Positions 38,472 to 48,373 of a DNA stretch of 64,000 nucleotides are shown here, one piece after another. The notes beneath the pieces are model-generated. The model was not told the DNA's origin, searched no databases, and was given only the letters and a program-made list of their open reading frames with translations. Made by a program: the position numbers and the translations under genes. Source of the stretch: Streptococcus sp. M334 (GTDB taxonomy: Bacteria > Bacillota > Bacilli > Lactobacillales > Streptococcaceae); the NCBI RefSeq assembly GCF_000187745.1, contig NZ_GL732491.1, positions 1 to 64,000 on the forward strand, given 5' to 3'. The stretch's first letter is position 1. Each line of letters starts with the position of its first letter.

Positions 38472-39258
38472 TATGATTTTGGGACGTTATATCCCAGGGG
38501 ATTCGATTGTTCACCGATTGGATCCACGTAGCAAATTGCTTGCTATGATGCTACTGATTTTGATTGTGTTTTGGGCTAATAATCCATTGACGAATCTGAT
38601 TCTTTTTATAGCGACAGGGATATTTATTGCCTTGTCAGGAGTATCTCTTTCATTTTTTATTCAGGGCTTGAAGTCTATGTTTTTCTTGATTGCCTTCACA
38701 ACTATTTTTCAATTGTTTTTCATTTCTAATGGGAATGTTTTATTTGAGTTTTCGTTTGTGAGAATCACGGATTATGCTTTGCAACAAGCTGGAATTATTT
38801 TTTGTCGCTTTGTATTGATTATTTTCTTTTCAACTTTGTTAACCTTAACGACTATGCCATTAAGTTTGGCATCAGCTGTCGAAGTTTTGTTAGCACCTTT
38901 AAAGCGTGTGAAAGTTCCAGTTCATGAAATTGGCTTAATGCTATCTATGAGTTTGCGTTTTGTTCCGACATTAATGGATGATACGACGCGGATTATGAAT
39001 GCACAGAAAGCGCGTGGAGTGGATTTTGGTGAAGGAAGCATTGTTCAAAAGGTGAAGGCGATGATTCCTATTTTGATTCCTCTTTTTGCGACAAGTTTAA
39101 AACGTGCAGATTCCTTGGCTATCGCCATGGAAGCGCGTGGTTATCAGGGTGGAAAAGGCAGAAGTCAATACCGACAATTGAAATGGACTCGAAAGGATAC
39201 GCTAGCAATTCTTGCTATTCTCGTACTTGGTTGTTGCTTATTTTTCTTAAAATCTTAG
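38464..39258 (+). CDS. ecfT: ECF transporter transmembrane protein EcfT
   Basis: 264 residues with about five membrane segments. The two coupling-helix motifs, each with Ala-Arg-Gly, are seen as AQKARGVDF and AMEARGYQG. It connects the ATPases with the swapped S components. Confidence 0.96.
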   Translation: MDSMILGRYIPGDSIVHRLDPRSKLLAMMLLILIVFWANNPLTNLILFIATGIFIALSGVSLSFFIQGLKSMFFLIAFTTIFQLFFISNGNVLFEFSFVRITDYALQQAGIIFCRFVLIIFFSTLLTLTTMPLSLASAVEVLLAPLKRVKVPVHEIGLMLSMSLRFVPTLMDDTTRIMNAQKARGVDFGEGSIVQKVKAMIPILIPLFATSLKRADSLAIAMEARGYQGGKGRSQYRQLKWTRKDTLAILAILVLGCCLFFLKS

Positions 39259-39317
39259 TAGCGTTTAAAGAATTGATTAAAAGTTACTGTAACAGTTTTT
39301 GATATAAAGGTAGGGAT

Positions 39318-40136
39318 ATGAACCGTTTTAAAAAATCAAAATATGTCATTATTGTTTTTGTCACTGTTCTGCTTGTGTCAGCTCTCTTAGCGACGACTTA
39401 TTCAAGTACAATTGTGACAAAATTAGGAGATGGAATCTCATTGGTTGACAGAGTTGTACAAAAACCTTTTCAGTGGTTTGATTCTGTCAAATCAGATTTG
39501 GCTCACTTGACACGAACATATAATGAAAATGAAAGTTTGAAGAAACAGATTTACCAATTAGAAGTTAAATCGAATGAGGCGGAAAGTTTAAAGACAGAAA
39601 ATGAACAACTGCGTCAATTGCTTGATATGAAGTCTAAATTACAAGCCACAAAGACTTTAGCAGCAGATGTTATTATGCGTTCTCCAGTATCTTGGAAACA
39701 GGAGTTGATCTTAGATGCAGGTAAATCAAAAGGTACTTCTGAGAACATGTTAGCTATTGCAAATGGTGGCTTGATTGGGAGTGTTTCAAAAGTGGAGGAG
39801 AACTCTACTATGGTCAACCTTCTGACAAATACGGAAAATGCTGATAAGATTTCTGTAAAGATTCAACATGGTTCTACTACAATTTATGGAATTATTGTTG
39901 GTTATGACAAAGAAAATGAAGTTCTTAAAATTAGCCAATTAAATAGTAATAGTGATATTAGTTCGGGAGATAAGGTGACCACTGGTGGATTAGGAAACTT
40001 TAATGTTGCGGATATTCCAGTTGGAGAAGTGGTTGCTACAACGCATAGTACGGACTATTTGACACGAGAAGTAACTGTGAAATTGAGTGCAGATACTCAT
40101 AATGTGAGTGTGATAGAATTAGTGGGGAATTCATAA
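39318..40136 (+). CDS. mreC: Cell shape protein MreC
   Basis: 272 residues. N-terminal membrane anchor (about 10-29), a coiled coil (about 68-105, NESLKKQIYQLEVKSNEAESLKTENEQLRQLL) and a beta-rich extracellular domain. Acts with MreD in peripheral peptidoglycan synthesis in ovococci. Just upstream GTTACTGTAAC forms a short inverted repeat by the promoter. Confidence 0.96.
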   Translation: MNRFKKSKYVIIVFVTVLLVSALLATTYSSTIVTKLGDGISLVDRVVQKPFQWFDSVKSDLAHLTRTYNENESLKKQIYQLEVKSNEAESLKTENEQLRQLLDMKSKLQATKTLAADVIMRSPVSWKQELILDAGKSKGTSENMLAIANGGLIGSVSKVEENSTMVNLLTNTENADKISVKIQHGSTTIYGIIVGYDKENEVLKISQLNSNSDISSGDKVTTGGLGNFNVADIPVGEVVATTHSTDYLTREVTVKLSADTHNVSVIELVGNS

Positions 40137-40630
40137 TGAGACAGTTGAAGCGAGTTGGAGTATTTTTATTGCTTCCTTTCTTTGTTCTAATTGACGCCCA
40201 TATTAATCAGCTTTTGGGATCATTCTTTCCCCATGTGCAGTTAGCTAGTCATTTTCTATTTTTGTTTCTCTTATTTGAGACGATTGAAGTATCAGAGTAT
40301 TTCTATTTAGCCTATTGTTTTGTAGTGGGTTTGGTTTATGACATCTACTTTTTCCACTTGATAGGAATTGCGACTCTGTTGTTCGTCTTGTTGGGGGTAT
40401 TTCTCCATAAATTTAATAGTGTTATTTTATTGAATCGTTGGACGAGAATGTTGGCAATTATTGTCATGACTTTTCTATTTGAGATGGGGGCATATATACT
40501 TGCAATAGTGGTAGGTTTAACTGTGGATAGTATGTCTTTGTTCATAGTCTACAGTTTAGTACCATCAATGATTTTAAATCTTATATGGATGATTGTTTTT
40601 CAGTTTATTTTTGAAAAATTTTATCTATGA
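40136..40630 (+). CDS. mreD: Cell shape protein MreD
   Basis: 164 residues, almost all hydrophobic with five to six membrane segments. It starts one base before the end of mreC (TAATG overlap). Partner of MreC in the elongasome. Confidence 0.94.
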   Translation: MRQLKRVGVFLLLPFFVLIDAHINQLLGSFFPHVQLASHFLFLFLLFETIEVSEYFYLAYCFVVGLVYDIYFFHLIGIATLLFVLLGVFLHKFNSVILLNRWTRMLAIIVMTFLFEMGAYILAIVVGLTVDSMSLFIVYSLVPSMILNLIWMIVFQFIFEKFYL

Positions 40631-40644
40631 GAAAGAAATACAAA

Positions 40645-40687
40645 TGTAATAAAGGCGTAATATTTATTATGTCTTTTTTGGTATACT
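40645..40687 (+). promoter_or_regulatory. pcsB promoter with WalR-type box
   Basis: TGTAAT-AAAGG-CGTAAT (40645-40661) is a one-mismatch WalR direct repeat (TGTWAH-N5-TGTWAH). The -10 TATACT is at 40682-40687. pcsB is the classic essential WalR target in pneumococcus. Confidence 0.75.
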
Positions 40688-40722
40688 AGTATTGTCTTAA
40701 ATAGAAGGAGTATCTACGTAAT

Positions 40723-41907
40723 ATGAAGAAAAAAATCTTAGCGTCACTTTTACTAAGTACAGTAATGGTTTCTCAAGTTGCTGTTTTAACAACTGCGCAT
40801 GCAGAAACTACTGATGACAAAATTGCTGCTCAAGATAATAAAATTAGTAATTTAACAGCACAACAACAAGAAGCTCAAAAACAAGTTGATCAAATTCAGG
40901 AGCAAGTATCTTCTATTCAAACAGAGCAATCAAACTTGCAATCTGAAAATGATAGACTACAAGCAGAATCTAAAAAGCTTGAGGGTGAAATTACAGAACT
41001 TTCTAAGAATATTGTATCTCGTAATGATTCATTGCAAAAACAAGCTCGTAGTGCTCAAACAAATGGAGCTGCAACAAGCTACATCAATACAATTGTAAAC
41101 TCAAAATCGATTACAGAAGCTATTTCACGTGTAGCTGCAATGAGTGAAATCGTATCTGCAAACAATAAGATGTTGGAACAACAAAAAGCAGATAAAAAAG
41201 CTATTTCTGAAAAACAAGTAGCAAATAATGATGCAATTAATACAGTTATTGCAAATCAACAAAAATTAGTTGATGATGCTCAAACATTAACTACAAAACA
41301 AGCTGAATTGAAAGCTGCAGAATTGAATCTTGCTGCTGAAAAGGCTACAGCAGAGGATGAAAAAGCAAGTTTACTTGAGAAAAAAGCTGCAGCGGAAGCA
41401 GAAGCTAAAGCAGCAGCAGCAGCAGAAGCTGCTTATAAAGCTAAACAAGCAAGTCAAGAACAAACAGTTGTTGCTTCTGGGAATACAACTTTTACAGCAG
41501 AAGTTCAAGCAGTCTCTGAATCATATTCAAGCTATACTCCTGCACTAGTGAAACATCATCCAACATATAGCACAAATGCGTCAAGTTATCCAACTGGTGA
41601 GTGTACATGGGGAGCTAAGACATTGGCACCTTGGGCTGGAGACTACTGGGGTAATGGAGCACAGTGGGCTACAAGTGCAGCTGCAGCAGGATTCCGTACA
41701 GGATCTACACCTCAAGTTGGTGCGATTGCATGTTGGAATGATGGTGGCTATGGACACGTAGCCGTGGTTACAGCGGTTTCATCATCAACAAGTATACAAG
41801 TTTCTGAATCAAACTATGGTGGAAACCGTACAATCGGAAATAAACGTGGATGGTTCAATCCTACTACAACTTCAGAAGGTTTTGTAACATATATCTATCC
41901 AAACTAA
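40723..41907 (+). CDS. pcsB: Essential cell-wall hydrolase PcsB
   Basis: 394 residues. Signal peptide (to about 28, ending in AHAE), long coiled coil (about 30-250), alanine-rich linker and a C-terminal CHAP domain with Cys294 (GECTWGAK) and His345 (YGHVAVV). It splits septal peptidoglycan under control of the FtsEX complex, which the coiled coil contacts. Regulated by WalRK. Confidence 0.97.
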   Translation: MKKKILASLLLSTVMVSQVAVLTTAHAETTDDKIAAQDNKISNLTAQQQEAQKQVDQIQEQVSSIQTEQSNLQSENDRLQAESKKLEGEITELSKNIVSRNDSLQKQARSAQTNGAATSYINTIVNSKSITEAISRVAAMSEIVSANNKMLEQQKADKKAISEKQVANNDAINTVIANQQKLVDDAQTLTTKQAELKAAELNLAAEKATAEDEKASLLEKKAAAEAEAKAAAAAEAAYKAKQASQEQTVVASGNTTFTAEVQAVSESYSSYTPALVKHHPTYSTNASSYPTGECTWGAKTLAPWAGDYWGNGAQWATSAAAAGFRTGSTPQVGAIACWNDGGYGHVAVVTAVSSSTSIQVSESNYGGNRTIGNKRGWFNPTTTSEGFVTYIYPN

Positions 41908-41917
41908 TGAATGAAAC

Positions 41918-41943
41918 GAAGAGGCTCTATTCGAGTCTCTTTT
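41918..41943 (+). terminator. Terminator of pcsB
   Basis: AAGAGGCTC-TATT-CGAGTCTCTTTT, stem with a G-U pair, 10 bp after the stop. Confidence 0.75.
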
Positions 41944-42000
41944 ATGATGATTTATGTAGTGAACTATAGTTAACTTACTTTAAAAATCTACTAAAATAGC

Positions 42001-42029
42001 TTGAAAATATTGGAAAAGTATGGTAGAAT
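42001..42029 (+). promoter_or_regulatory. rpsB promoter (TTGAAA-17-TAGAAT)
   Basis: TTGAAA (42001-42006) and TAGAAT (42024-42029), 17 bp apart. The transcript would carry a leader of about 110 nt before rpsB, long enough for a folded control region. Confidence 0.7.
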
Positions 42030-42145
42030 GAAACTTGTCGTGTGAACGATAATACTCATTCTTGATGAATTGTGAAGCAGTTGCCCTTGGGTCGTTTTGC
42101 GAGTTGAAGTCAAGAAGAGGAAAAAAACAAAAAGGAGAAATACTC

Positions 42146-42925
42146 ATGGCAGTAATTTCAATGAAACAACTTCTTGAGGCTGGTGTACACTTTGGTCACC
42201 AAACTCGTCGCTGGAACCCTAAGATGGCTAAATACATCTTTACAGAGCGTAACGGAATCCACGTTATCGACTTGCAACAAACTGTAAAATACGCTGACCA
42301 AGCATATGACTTCATGCGTGATGCAGCAGCTAACGATGCGGTTGTATTGTTCGTTGGTACTAAGAAACAAGCAGCTGATGCGGTTGCTGAAGAAGCAGTA
42401 CGTTCAGGTCAATACTTCATCAACCACCGTTGGTTGGGTGGAACTCTTACAAACTGGGGAACAATCCAAAAACGTATCGCTCGTTTGAAAGAAATCAAAC
42501 GTATGGAAGAAGATGGAACTTTTGAAGTTCTTCCTAAGAAAGAAGTTGCACTTCTTAACAAACAACGTGCACGTCTTGAAAAATTCTTGGGTGGTATCGA
42601 AGATATGCCTCGTATCCCAGACGTAATGTACGTAGTTGACCCACATAAAGAGCAAATCGCAGTTAAAGAGGCTAAAAAATTGGGAATTCCAGTTGTAGCG
42701 ATGGTTGACACAAACACAGATCCAGATGATATCGATGTAATCATCCCAGCTAACGATGATGCTATCCGCGCTGTTAAATTGATTACAGCTAAATTGGCTG
42801 ACGCTATCATCGAAGGACGTCAAGGTGAAGATGCAGTAGCAGTTGAAGCAGAATTTGTAGCTTCAGAAACTCAAGCAGATTCAATTGAAGAAATCGTTGA
42901 AGTTGTAGAAGGCGACAACGCTTAA
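42146..42925 (+). CDS. rpsB: Ribosomal protein S2
   Basis: 259 residues from [27 protein letters not shown], the family start; AAAAGGAGAAA precedes it. An upstream in-frame ATG at 42062 lies in the leader. Strong codon bias. Normally a single transcription unit with tsf, with a terminator-like hairpin between. Confidence 0.98.
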   Translation: MAVISMKQLLEAGVHFGHQTRRWNPKMAKYIFTERNGIHVIDLQQTVKYADQAYDFMRDAAANDAVVLFVGTKKQAADAVAEEAVRSGQYFINHRWLGGTLTNWGTIQKRIARLKEIKRMEEDGTFEVLPKKEVALLNKQRARLEKFLGGIEDMPRIPDVMYVVDPHKEQIAVKEAKKLGIPVVAMVDTNTDPDDIDVIIPANDDAIRAVKLITAKLADAIIEGRQGEDAVAVEAEFVASETQADSIEEIVEVVEGDNA

Positions 42926-42946
42926 TTAATATAAATAGTAATTACC

Positions 42947-42982
42947 TAGGAGGGCGGGGCTTAGCCCAGCTCTCCTATTTTT
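42947..42982 (+). terminator. Internal hairpin between rpsB and tsf
   Basis: TAGGAGGGCGGGGC-TTA-GCCCAGCTCTCCTA then TTTTT. A long GC-rich stem that should stop a share of transcripts, giving more S2 than EF-Ts mRNA or the reverse after processing. Confidence 0.75.
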
Positions 42983-43003
42983 AAAAAATATAGGAGAATC
43001 AAA

Positions 43004-44044
43004 ATGGCAGAAATTACAGCTAAACTTGTAAAAGAGTTGCGTGAAAAATCTGGTGCTGGTGTTATGGACGCTAAAAAAGCGCTTGTAGAAACAGACGGTG
43101 ACATCGAAAAAGCGATTGAATTGCTTCGTGAAAAAGGTATGGCTAAGGCAGCTAAGAAAGCTGACCGTGTTGCTGCAGAAGGTTTGACTGGTGTTTATGT
43201 CAACGGTAATGTTGCAGCAGTTATTGAAGTAAACGCTGAAACTGACTTCGTTGCAAAAAATGCTCAATTTGTTGAATTGGTAAATACCACAGCTAAAGTT
43301 ATTGCTGAAGGAAAACCTGCTAATAATGAAGAAGCACTTGCTTTGACAATGCCTTCAGGTGAAACTCTTGAAGCTGCATACGTATCTGCAACAGCAACTA
43401 TCGGAGAAAAAATCTCATTCCGTCGCTTTGCTTTGATTGAAAAAACAGATGCACAACACTTTGGAGCTTACCAACACAATGGTGGACGTATCGGTGTTAT
43501 TTCAGTTGTTGAAGGTGGAGACGAAGCTCTTGCTAAACAATTGTCAATGCACATTGCAGCGATGAAACCAACAGTCCTTTCTTACAAAGAATTGGATGAG
43601 CAATTCGTTAAAGATGAGTTGGCACAATTGAACCACGTTATCGACCAAGACAACGAAAGCCGTGCAATGGTTGGTAAACCAGCACTTCCACACTTGGCAT
43701 ACGGATCAAAAGCTCAATTGACTGATGAAGTGATCGCTCAAGCTGAAGCTGATATCAAAGCTGAGTTAGCTGCAGAAGGAAAACCAGAAAAAATCTGGGA
43801 CAAAATCATCCCAGGTAAAATGGACCGTTTCATGCTTGATAATACTAAAGTTGACCAAGCTTATACACTTCTTGCACAAGTCTACATCATGGATGACAGC
43901 AAGACAGTTGAAGCATACCTTGAATCAGTTAACGCTTCAGTAGTTGAGTTTGCTCGCTTTGAAGTTGGTGAAGGTATCGAGAAAGCTGCAAACGACTTCG
44001 AAGCTGAAGTTGCAGCTACAATGGCAGCAGCCTTGAATAACTAA
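43004..44044 (+). CDS. tsf: Elongation factor Ts
   Basis: 346 residues, the long streptococcal form. N-terminal UBA-like part with the conserved [23 protein letters not shown] motif and dimerisation domain. Exchanges GDP on EF-Tu. Confidence 0.98.
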   Translation: MAEITAKLVKELREKSGAGVMDAKKALVETDGDIEKAIELLREKGMAKAAKKADRVAAEGLTGVYVNGNVAAVIEVNAETDFVAKNAQFVELVNTTAKVIAEGKPANNEEALALTMPSGETLEAAYVSATATIGEKISFRRFALIEKTDAQHFGAYQHNGGRIGVISVVEGGDEALAKQLSMHIAAMKPTVLSYKELDEQFVKDELAQLNHVIDQDNESRAMVGKPALPHLAYGSKAQLTDEVIAQAEADIKAELAAEGKPEKIWDKIIPGKMDRFMLDNTKVDQAYTLLAQVYIMDDSKTVEAYLESVNASVVEFARFEVGEGIEKAANDFEAEVAATMAAALNN

Positions 44045-44045
44045 T

Positions 44046-44079
44046 AATAAAAAGGAAGCCAAATCGCTTCCTTTTTATT
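44046..44079 (+). terminator. Terminator of tsf
   Basis: AATAAAAAGGAAGC-CAAATC-GCTTCCTTTTTATT, a strong symmetrical hairpin. Confidence 0.85.
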
Positions 44080-44123
44080 ATGCAGTAGATTCCTATAGGG
44101 AGATTTTCCTATTTTCAAGGTAT

Positions 44124-44146
44124 AAATAAAAAGCCCTATAAGGGCT
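44124..44146 (-). terminator. Terminator of cysK
   Basis: On the minus strand AGCCCT-TAT-AGGGCT followed by TTTTATTT, 16 bp after the cysK stop. Confidence 0.8.
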
Positions 44147-44162
44147 ACGTGCATTTAGGAGA

Positions 44163-45089
44163 CTACACTTCAAATTCATAGAGTGCTGTAGACAAATAAC
44201 GTTCGCCGTTATCTGGTGCTAGAGCAAGGACTTTCTTACCTGTGCCTAATTTCTTAGCAACTTCAATTGCTCCGTAGATAGCTGCAGCTGAAGAAATACC
44301 AACAAGGAATCCTTCTTTTCCGCCAATCTCACGGCCAAGTGCCAGAGCGTCGTCTGATGTTACACGAACAATACCATCATAGGCGTTTGTATCAAGTGTA
44401 TCAGGAATAAATCCAGCTGAGATACCTTGAATTTTGTGAGGACCAGGTTTTTCACCAGATAGAATAGCAGATTCGTCTGCCTCTACTGCAAAAACTTGAA
44501 TGCTTGAATTTGCTGATTTGAGTGCATGAGAAACACCAGAAATTGTTCCACCGGTACCCACTCCAGCAACAAAGGCATTTAGTCCATCTTTACCGAAAGC
44601 AGCTAGTATTTCAGCTCCTGTTGTTCTTTCGTGTATTTCTGGATTAGCTGGATTGTCAAATTGAAGAGGAAGGAAACCATCGCGTTCAGCAGCGATTTCT
44701 TGAGCCTTAGCAATAGCACCTTTCATTCCCTCACTACCAGGAGTTAGGACGAGTTCAGCACCATAAGCCTGGATAATCTTACGTCGTTCTACACTCATAG
44801 TTTCAGGCATAACGATGACAACTTTATACCCTTTAGCAGCACCTACCCATGAAAGTCCAATACCAGTATTTCCACTTGTTGCTTCAACAATAGTAGAACC
44901 TGGTTTCAGAATACCGTCTTGTTCAGCTTTTTCAATCATGCTAAGAGCAATACGGTCTTTTACAGATGAACCAGGGTTAAATGCTTCAAGCTTTACATAA
45001 ACGTCCGCAGCACCTTCTGGAACAATGTTGTTGAGTTTAACGATCGGAGTTTGACCGATTAATTCAGTAATGTTGTTATAAATAGACAT
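44163..45089 (-). CDS. cysK: Cysteine synthase A (O-acetylserine sulfhydrylase)
   Basis: 308 residues. PLP lysine in [11 protein letters not shown] (about Lys44), substrate loop EATSGNTGI, phosphate loop GTGGTISG. Turns O-acetylserine and sulfide into cysteine. Head-on to replication, with its own promoter. Confidence 0.97.
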   Translation of the reverse strand: MSIYNNITELIGQTPIVKLNNIVPEGAADVYVKLEAFNPGSSVKDRIALSMIEKAEQDGILKPGSTIVEATSGNTGIGLSWVGAAKGYKVVIVMPETMSVERRKIIQAYGAELVLTPGSEGMKGAIAKAQEIAAERDGFLPLQFDNPANPEIHERTTGAEILAAFGKDGLNAFVAGVGTGGTISGVSHALKSANSSIQVFAVEADESAILSGEKPGPHKIQGISAGFIPDTLDTNAYDGIVRVTSDDALALGREIGGKEGFLVGISSAAAIYGAIEVAKKLGTGKKVLALAPDNGERYLSTALYEFEV

Positions 45090-45118
45090 ATGAATACCTC
45101 TTTGTATAAGATATTTCT

Positions 45119-45147
45119 AGTATAACGCTATCTATATCATTTGTAAA
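45119..45147 (-). promoter_or_regulatory. cysK promoter (TTTACA-17-TATACT)
   Basis: On the minus strand TTTACA (45142-45147) and TATACT (45119-45124) with a 17-bp spacer. No S-box or T-box is seen in the short leader. Confidence 0.65.
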
Positions 45148-45185
45148 ATATAGAAATCCTATCGAAGTGATAGGATTTTTTTATA

Positions 45186-45629
45186 TCATAGGTCTAAGCC
45201 ATTAATTTTCAAGCGATTGTGATAAGCTAATTCTAGTAAATATGTATACAGAGGAACGATATCTGTTTTCTTAGGAAATTCAAATTTATGAGCATTAAAA
45301 TGCTCATTATGTGCTTTTAGAAAAACATTTTCTAGATAAGTAATCGTTATTTCACTATCATCTATACCTGCTCCTGCAGTTTCCATTTCAACGTTAACAA
45401 TATTCATCAAAAAAATAGATTTAACGGACATCTTACGACCAGTAGCGCCTTGTTTATCTGTAAAGATAATACGGATATTTGTAAATATAATTGAGTCACG
45501 AATCAGTTTATATCCACTTTGAATTTCTTCATTTTCTAGTAGATATTGTCCATATTCTTTGATAAGAGTTTCTTTGTTTTGCTCGCTAAGGTTACCAGCG
45601 AGTCCCTGAATGAATTTTCCAAATGCCAT
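45186..45629 (-). CDS. Bacterial PH-domain protein
   Basis: 147 residues with no signal or membrane segment. The central strands (YKLIRDSIIFTNIRIIFTDKQG, KSIFLMNIVNVEMETAG) fit the bacterial pleckstrin-homology fold (bPH_1), a small beta sandwich and C-terminal helix. Function unknown. It follows yigZ by 15 bp on the same strand. Confidence 0.8.
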   Translation of the reverse strand: MAFGKFIQGLAGNLSEQNKETLIKEYGQYLLENEEIQSGYKLIRDSIIFTNIRIIFTDKQGATGRKMSVKSIFLMNIVNVEMETAGAGIDDSEITITYLENVFLKAHNEHFNAHKFEFPKKTDIVPLYTYLLELAYHNRLKINGLDL

Positions 45630-45644
45630 ATTTTTCTCCTTTGT

Positions 45645-46280
45645 TTACACTAAGTTTACAGGAACTTCAACTTCTCGTAAACCTTGATCAGTTAAAGTGA
45701 CTTTTCCATTAAAAAACTCCACAAGTGCAGCTTTAATAGTTTCTTTTTCTTCTTTATCAACATAAATCATCGTATCAACTTGATCTGTAAAGTTTGTCTC
45801 AAGTTCCATGAGCTCATGTTCTTTAAGAAAGTTACTGTACTCTTGGTACTGAGCATAAGACATTTGAATAGCAATGCCAGCCTGTTCTTTTATTTCAATA
45901 ATACCAATTTCTTTGACAGCTAAGGCAACACTGCCGGCGTAAGCACGAATTAGTCCTCCAGCGCCTAGTTTAATACCACCAAAGTAGCGTGTCACGACCA
46001 CACAGACATTGGTAAGATTATGATTTTCTAGTACCCCAAGCATGGGAACACCAGCAGTACCACTAGGCTCACCATCATCACTTGTACGTTTAATTTCACT
46101 ACGTTCTCCAATAATAAAGGCAGAGCAGTTATGTGTCGCTTTGTAGTGTTCTTTTTTGATGGCAGTAATGAAGTCACGAGCCTCTTCTTCGCTATAAACA
46201 CGCTTGGCATGACAGATAAAGCGTGATTTTTTGATTTCTTCTTGGACTTGTCCGTCCTCTTTAATTGTTCTAAATTCCAT
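45645..46280 (-). CDS. YigZ/IMPACT-family protein
   Basis: 211 residues. N-terminal UPF0029/IMPACT domain with KKSRFICHAKRV, HNCSAFIIG, DDGEPSGTAGVPML and VVTRYFGGIKLGAGGL, and a C-terminal ferredoxin-like domain. Its role in bacteria is not firm; the fold is related to translation-factor and ribosome-associated proteins. Divergent from comFA with 56 bp between. Confidence 0.9.
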   Translation of the reverse strand: MEFRTIKEDGQVQEEIKKSRFICHAKRVYSEEEARDFITAIKKEHYKATHNCSAFIIGERSEIKRTSDDGEPSGTAGVPMLGVLENHNLTNVCVVVTRYFGGIKLGAGGLIRAYAGSVALAVKEIGIIEIKEQAGIAIQMSYAQYQEYSNFLKEHELMELETNFTDQVDTMIYVDKEEKETIKAALVEFFNGKVTLTDQGLREVEVPVNLV

Positions 46281-46321
46281 GATTTAATTGTACTAAAAAA
46301 TCATCTAAAGCGCTAGGTTTT

Positions 46322-46329
46322 TACGAATA
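46322..46329 (+). promoter_or_regulatory. cin-box (SigX promoter) of comFA
   Basis: TACGAATA, a perfect match to the SigX/ComX box, preceded by a T-run (TTTTT). It ends 7 bp before the comFA ATG. Confidence 0.9.
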
Positions 46330-46336
46330 AAGAAGT

Positions 46337-47635
46337 ATGAAAGTAAATCCAAATTATCTCGGTCGTTTGTTTACTGAGAATGAATTAACTAAAGAGGAGC
46401 GTCAGTTGGCGGAGAAAATTCCAGCAATAAGAAAGGAGAAGGGGAAATTGTTCTGCCAACGTTGTAATAGTCTTATTCTAGAAGAATGGTATTTGCCCAT
46501 AGGTGCTTACTATTGTCGGGAGTGCTTAATTATGAAGCGAGTCAGGAGTGATCAAGCTTTATACTATTTTCCACAGGAGGATTTTCCGAAGCAAGATGTT
46601 CTTAAATGGTGTGGTCAATTAACTCCCTTTCAAGAAAAAGTGTCAGAGGGATTGATTCAAGCAGTAGACAATCAGGAACCAACCTTAGTTCATGCAGTGA
46701 CAGGAGCTGGAAAGACAGAAATGATTTACCAAGTTGTGGCCAAAGTGATTGATGAAGGTGGTGCAGTTTGTTTGGCCAGCCCTAGAGTCGATGTGTGTTT
46801 GGAGCTATACAAGCGCCTGCAACAGGATTTTGCTTGCGAGATAGCTTTGCTACACGGAGAATCAGAGCTGTATTTTCGAACACCACTAGTTGTTGCAACA
46901 ACCCATCAGTTACTGAAGTTTTATCATGCTTTTGATTTGCTGATAGTGGATGAAGTAGATGCTTTTCCTTATGTTGATAATCTTACGCTTTACCATGCTG
47001 TCAAGAATAGTGTAAAGGAGAATGGACTGAGAATCTTTTTAACAGCGACTTCTACTGATGAGTTAGATAGGAAGGTCCGTTTAGGAGAATTAAAACGATT
47101 GAGCTTGCCTAGACGATTTCATGGAAATCCGTTGATTATTCCAAAACTAGTTTGGTTATCGGATTTTAATCGCTACTTAGATAAGAATCGTTTGTCACCA
47201 AAGTTAAATTCCTATATTGAAAAGCAGAGAAAGACAGGTTATCCGTTACTCATTTTTGCATCAGAAATTAAGAAAGGGGAGCAGTTAAAAGAAATCTTAC
47301 AGGAGCAATTTCCAAATGAGAAAATTGGCTTTGTATCTTCTGTAACAGAGGATCGATTAGAGCAGGTACAAGCTTTTCGAGATGGAGAACTGACAATACT
47401 GATCAGTACGACGATATTGGAGCGTGGAGTTACTTTCCCTTGTGTGGACGTTTTTGTAGTAGAGGCCAATCATCGTCTGTTTACCAAGTCTAGCTTGATT
47501 CAGATTGGTGGACGAGTTGGACGAAGCATGGATAGACCGACAGGAGATTTGCTTTTCTTCCATGATGGGATAAATGATGCAATCAAGAAGGCAATTAAGG
47601 AAATTAAGCAGATGAACAAGGAGGCGGGTCTATGA
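46337..47635 (+). CDS. comFA: Competence helicase ComFA
   Basis: 432 residues. Four-cysteine zinc site (CQRCNSL ... YYCREC, about 39-64), Walker A VTGAGKTEM (about 123-131), DEVDAF box and helicase motifs through GRVGRS. A DNA-dependent ATPase that helps bring single-stranded DNA through the ComEC channel. Made only in competence via the cin-box. The ATG lies where transcription should start, so the mRNA may have no leader. Overlaps comFC by 4 bp. Confidence 0.96.
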   Translation: MKVNPNYLGRLFTENELTKEERQLAEKIPAIRKEKGKLFCQRCNSLILEEWYLPIGAYYCRECLIMKRVRSDQALYYFPQEDFPKQDVLKWCGQLTPFQEKVSEGLIQAVDNQEPTLVHAVTGAGKTEMIYQVVAKVIDEGGAVCLASPRVDVCLELYKRLQQDFACEIALLHGESELYFRTPLVVATTHQLLKFYHAFDLLIVDEVDAFPYVDNLTLYHAVKNSVKENGLRIFLTATSTDELDRKVRLGELKRLSLPRRFHGNPLIIPKLVWLSDFNRYLDKNRLSPKLNSYIEKQRKTGYPLLIFASEIKKGEQLKEILQEQFPNEKIGFVSSVTEDRLEQVQAFRDGELTILISTTILERGVTFPCVDVFVVEANHRLFTKSSLIQIGGRVGRSMDRPTGDLLFFHDGINDAIKKAIKEIKQMNKEAGL

Positions 47636-48294
47636 AGTGCTTGTTATGTGGGCAGACTATGAAGTTTTTTTTAACTTTCAGTAGCCTCTTACTTCTGAAG
47701 AATGCTGACTCTTGTCTTTGTTCAGACTGTGATTCTACTTTCGAGAGAATTGGAGAAGAGTACTGTCCAAACTGTATGAAAACAGGCTTGTCAACAAAGT
47801 GTCAAGATTGTCAATTTTGGTGTAAAGAAGGAATTAAGGTCAGTCATAGAGCGATTTTTACTTACAATCAAGCTATGAAGGATTTTTTCAGTCGGTATAA
47901 GTTTGATGGGGACTTTCTTTTAAGAAAAGTGTTCGCTTCATTTTTAAGTAGGGAGTTGAAAAAATACAAAGAGTACCAATTTGTCGTCATTCCCCTAAGT
48001 CCTGAAAGATTGCTTGAGAGGGGATTTAACCAGGTTGAAGGTTTAGTTGAAGCAGCAGGATTCTCTTTTCAAGATTTACTAGAGAAGAGAGAAGAGCGGG
48101 CCAGTTCTTCTAAAAATCGTTCAGAACGCTTGGCAACAGAACCTCCTTTCTTTATTAAAAATGGAGCCACTATTCCTAAAAAAATCCTACTTATAGATGA
48201 TATTTATACTACTGGAACAACTATAAATCGTGTGAAGAGACTACTGGAAGAAGCTGGTGCTGAGGATGTAAAAACATTTTCCCTTGTAAGATGA
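47632..48294 (+). CDS. comFC: Competence protein ComFC, phosphoribosyltransferase-like
   Basis: 220 residues. N-terminal zinc-ribbon cysteines (CLLCGQTM, CLCSDC, CPNC, CQDCQFW) then a PRTase fold with the PRPP loop KKILLIDDIYTTGTT (about 179-193). Works with ComFA and DprA in transformation; its enzyme reaction is not known. Confidence 0.95.
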   Translation: MKCLLCGQTMKFFLTFSSLLLLKNADSCLCSDCDSTFERIGEEYCPNCMKTGLSTKCQDCQFWCKEGIKVSHRAIFTYNQAMKDFFSRYKFDGDFLLRKVFASFLSRELKKYKEYQFVVIPLSPERLLERGFNQVEGLVEAAGFSFQDLLEKREERASSSKNRSERLATEPPFFIKNGATIPKKILLIDDIYTTGTTINRVKRLLEEAGAEDVKTFSLVR

Positions 48295-48303
48295 GGAAAA
48301 AAT

Positions 48304-48332
48304 TTGCAAAAATAAAATGAAAGCGTTATAAT
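48304..48332 (+). promoter_or_regulatory. hpf promoter with cre-like overlap
   Basis: TTGCAA (48304-48309), 17 bp, TATAAT (48327-48332). The stretch TGAAAGCGTTATAA (48318-48331) over the -10 fits the CcpA operator TGWAARCGYTWNCW except for one base, so carbon-source repression is possible. Confidence 0.6.
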
Positions 48333-48373
48333 GAAATCAGAAAAACAAAAATGTTTAGAAAGAAGGTACTCAT

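Noticed and set aside
41125..41142. Further parS site in pcsB (TTTCACGTGTAGC)
   Set aside because: Only one arm matches; the second arm has several mismatches, so it is not counted as parS.
45154..45178. Hairpin AAATCCTATC/GATAGGATTT after the PH-domain gene as a terminator
   Set aside because: The long T-run is on the plus strand, where no gene ends; on the minus strand the tail is weak, so the assignment is unclear.
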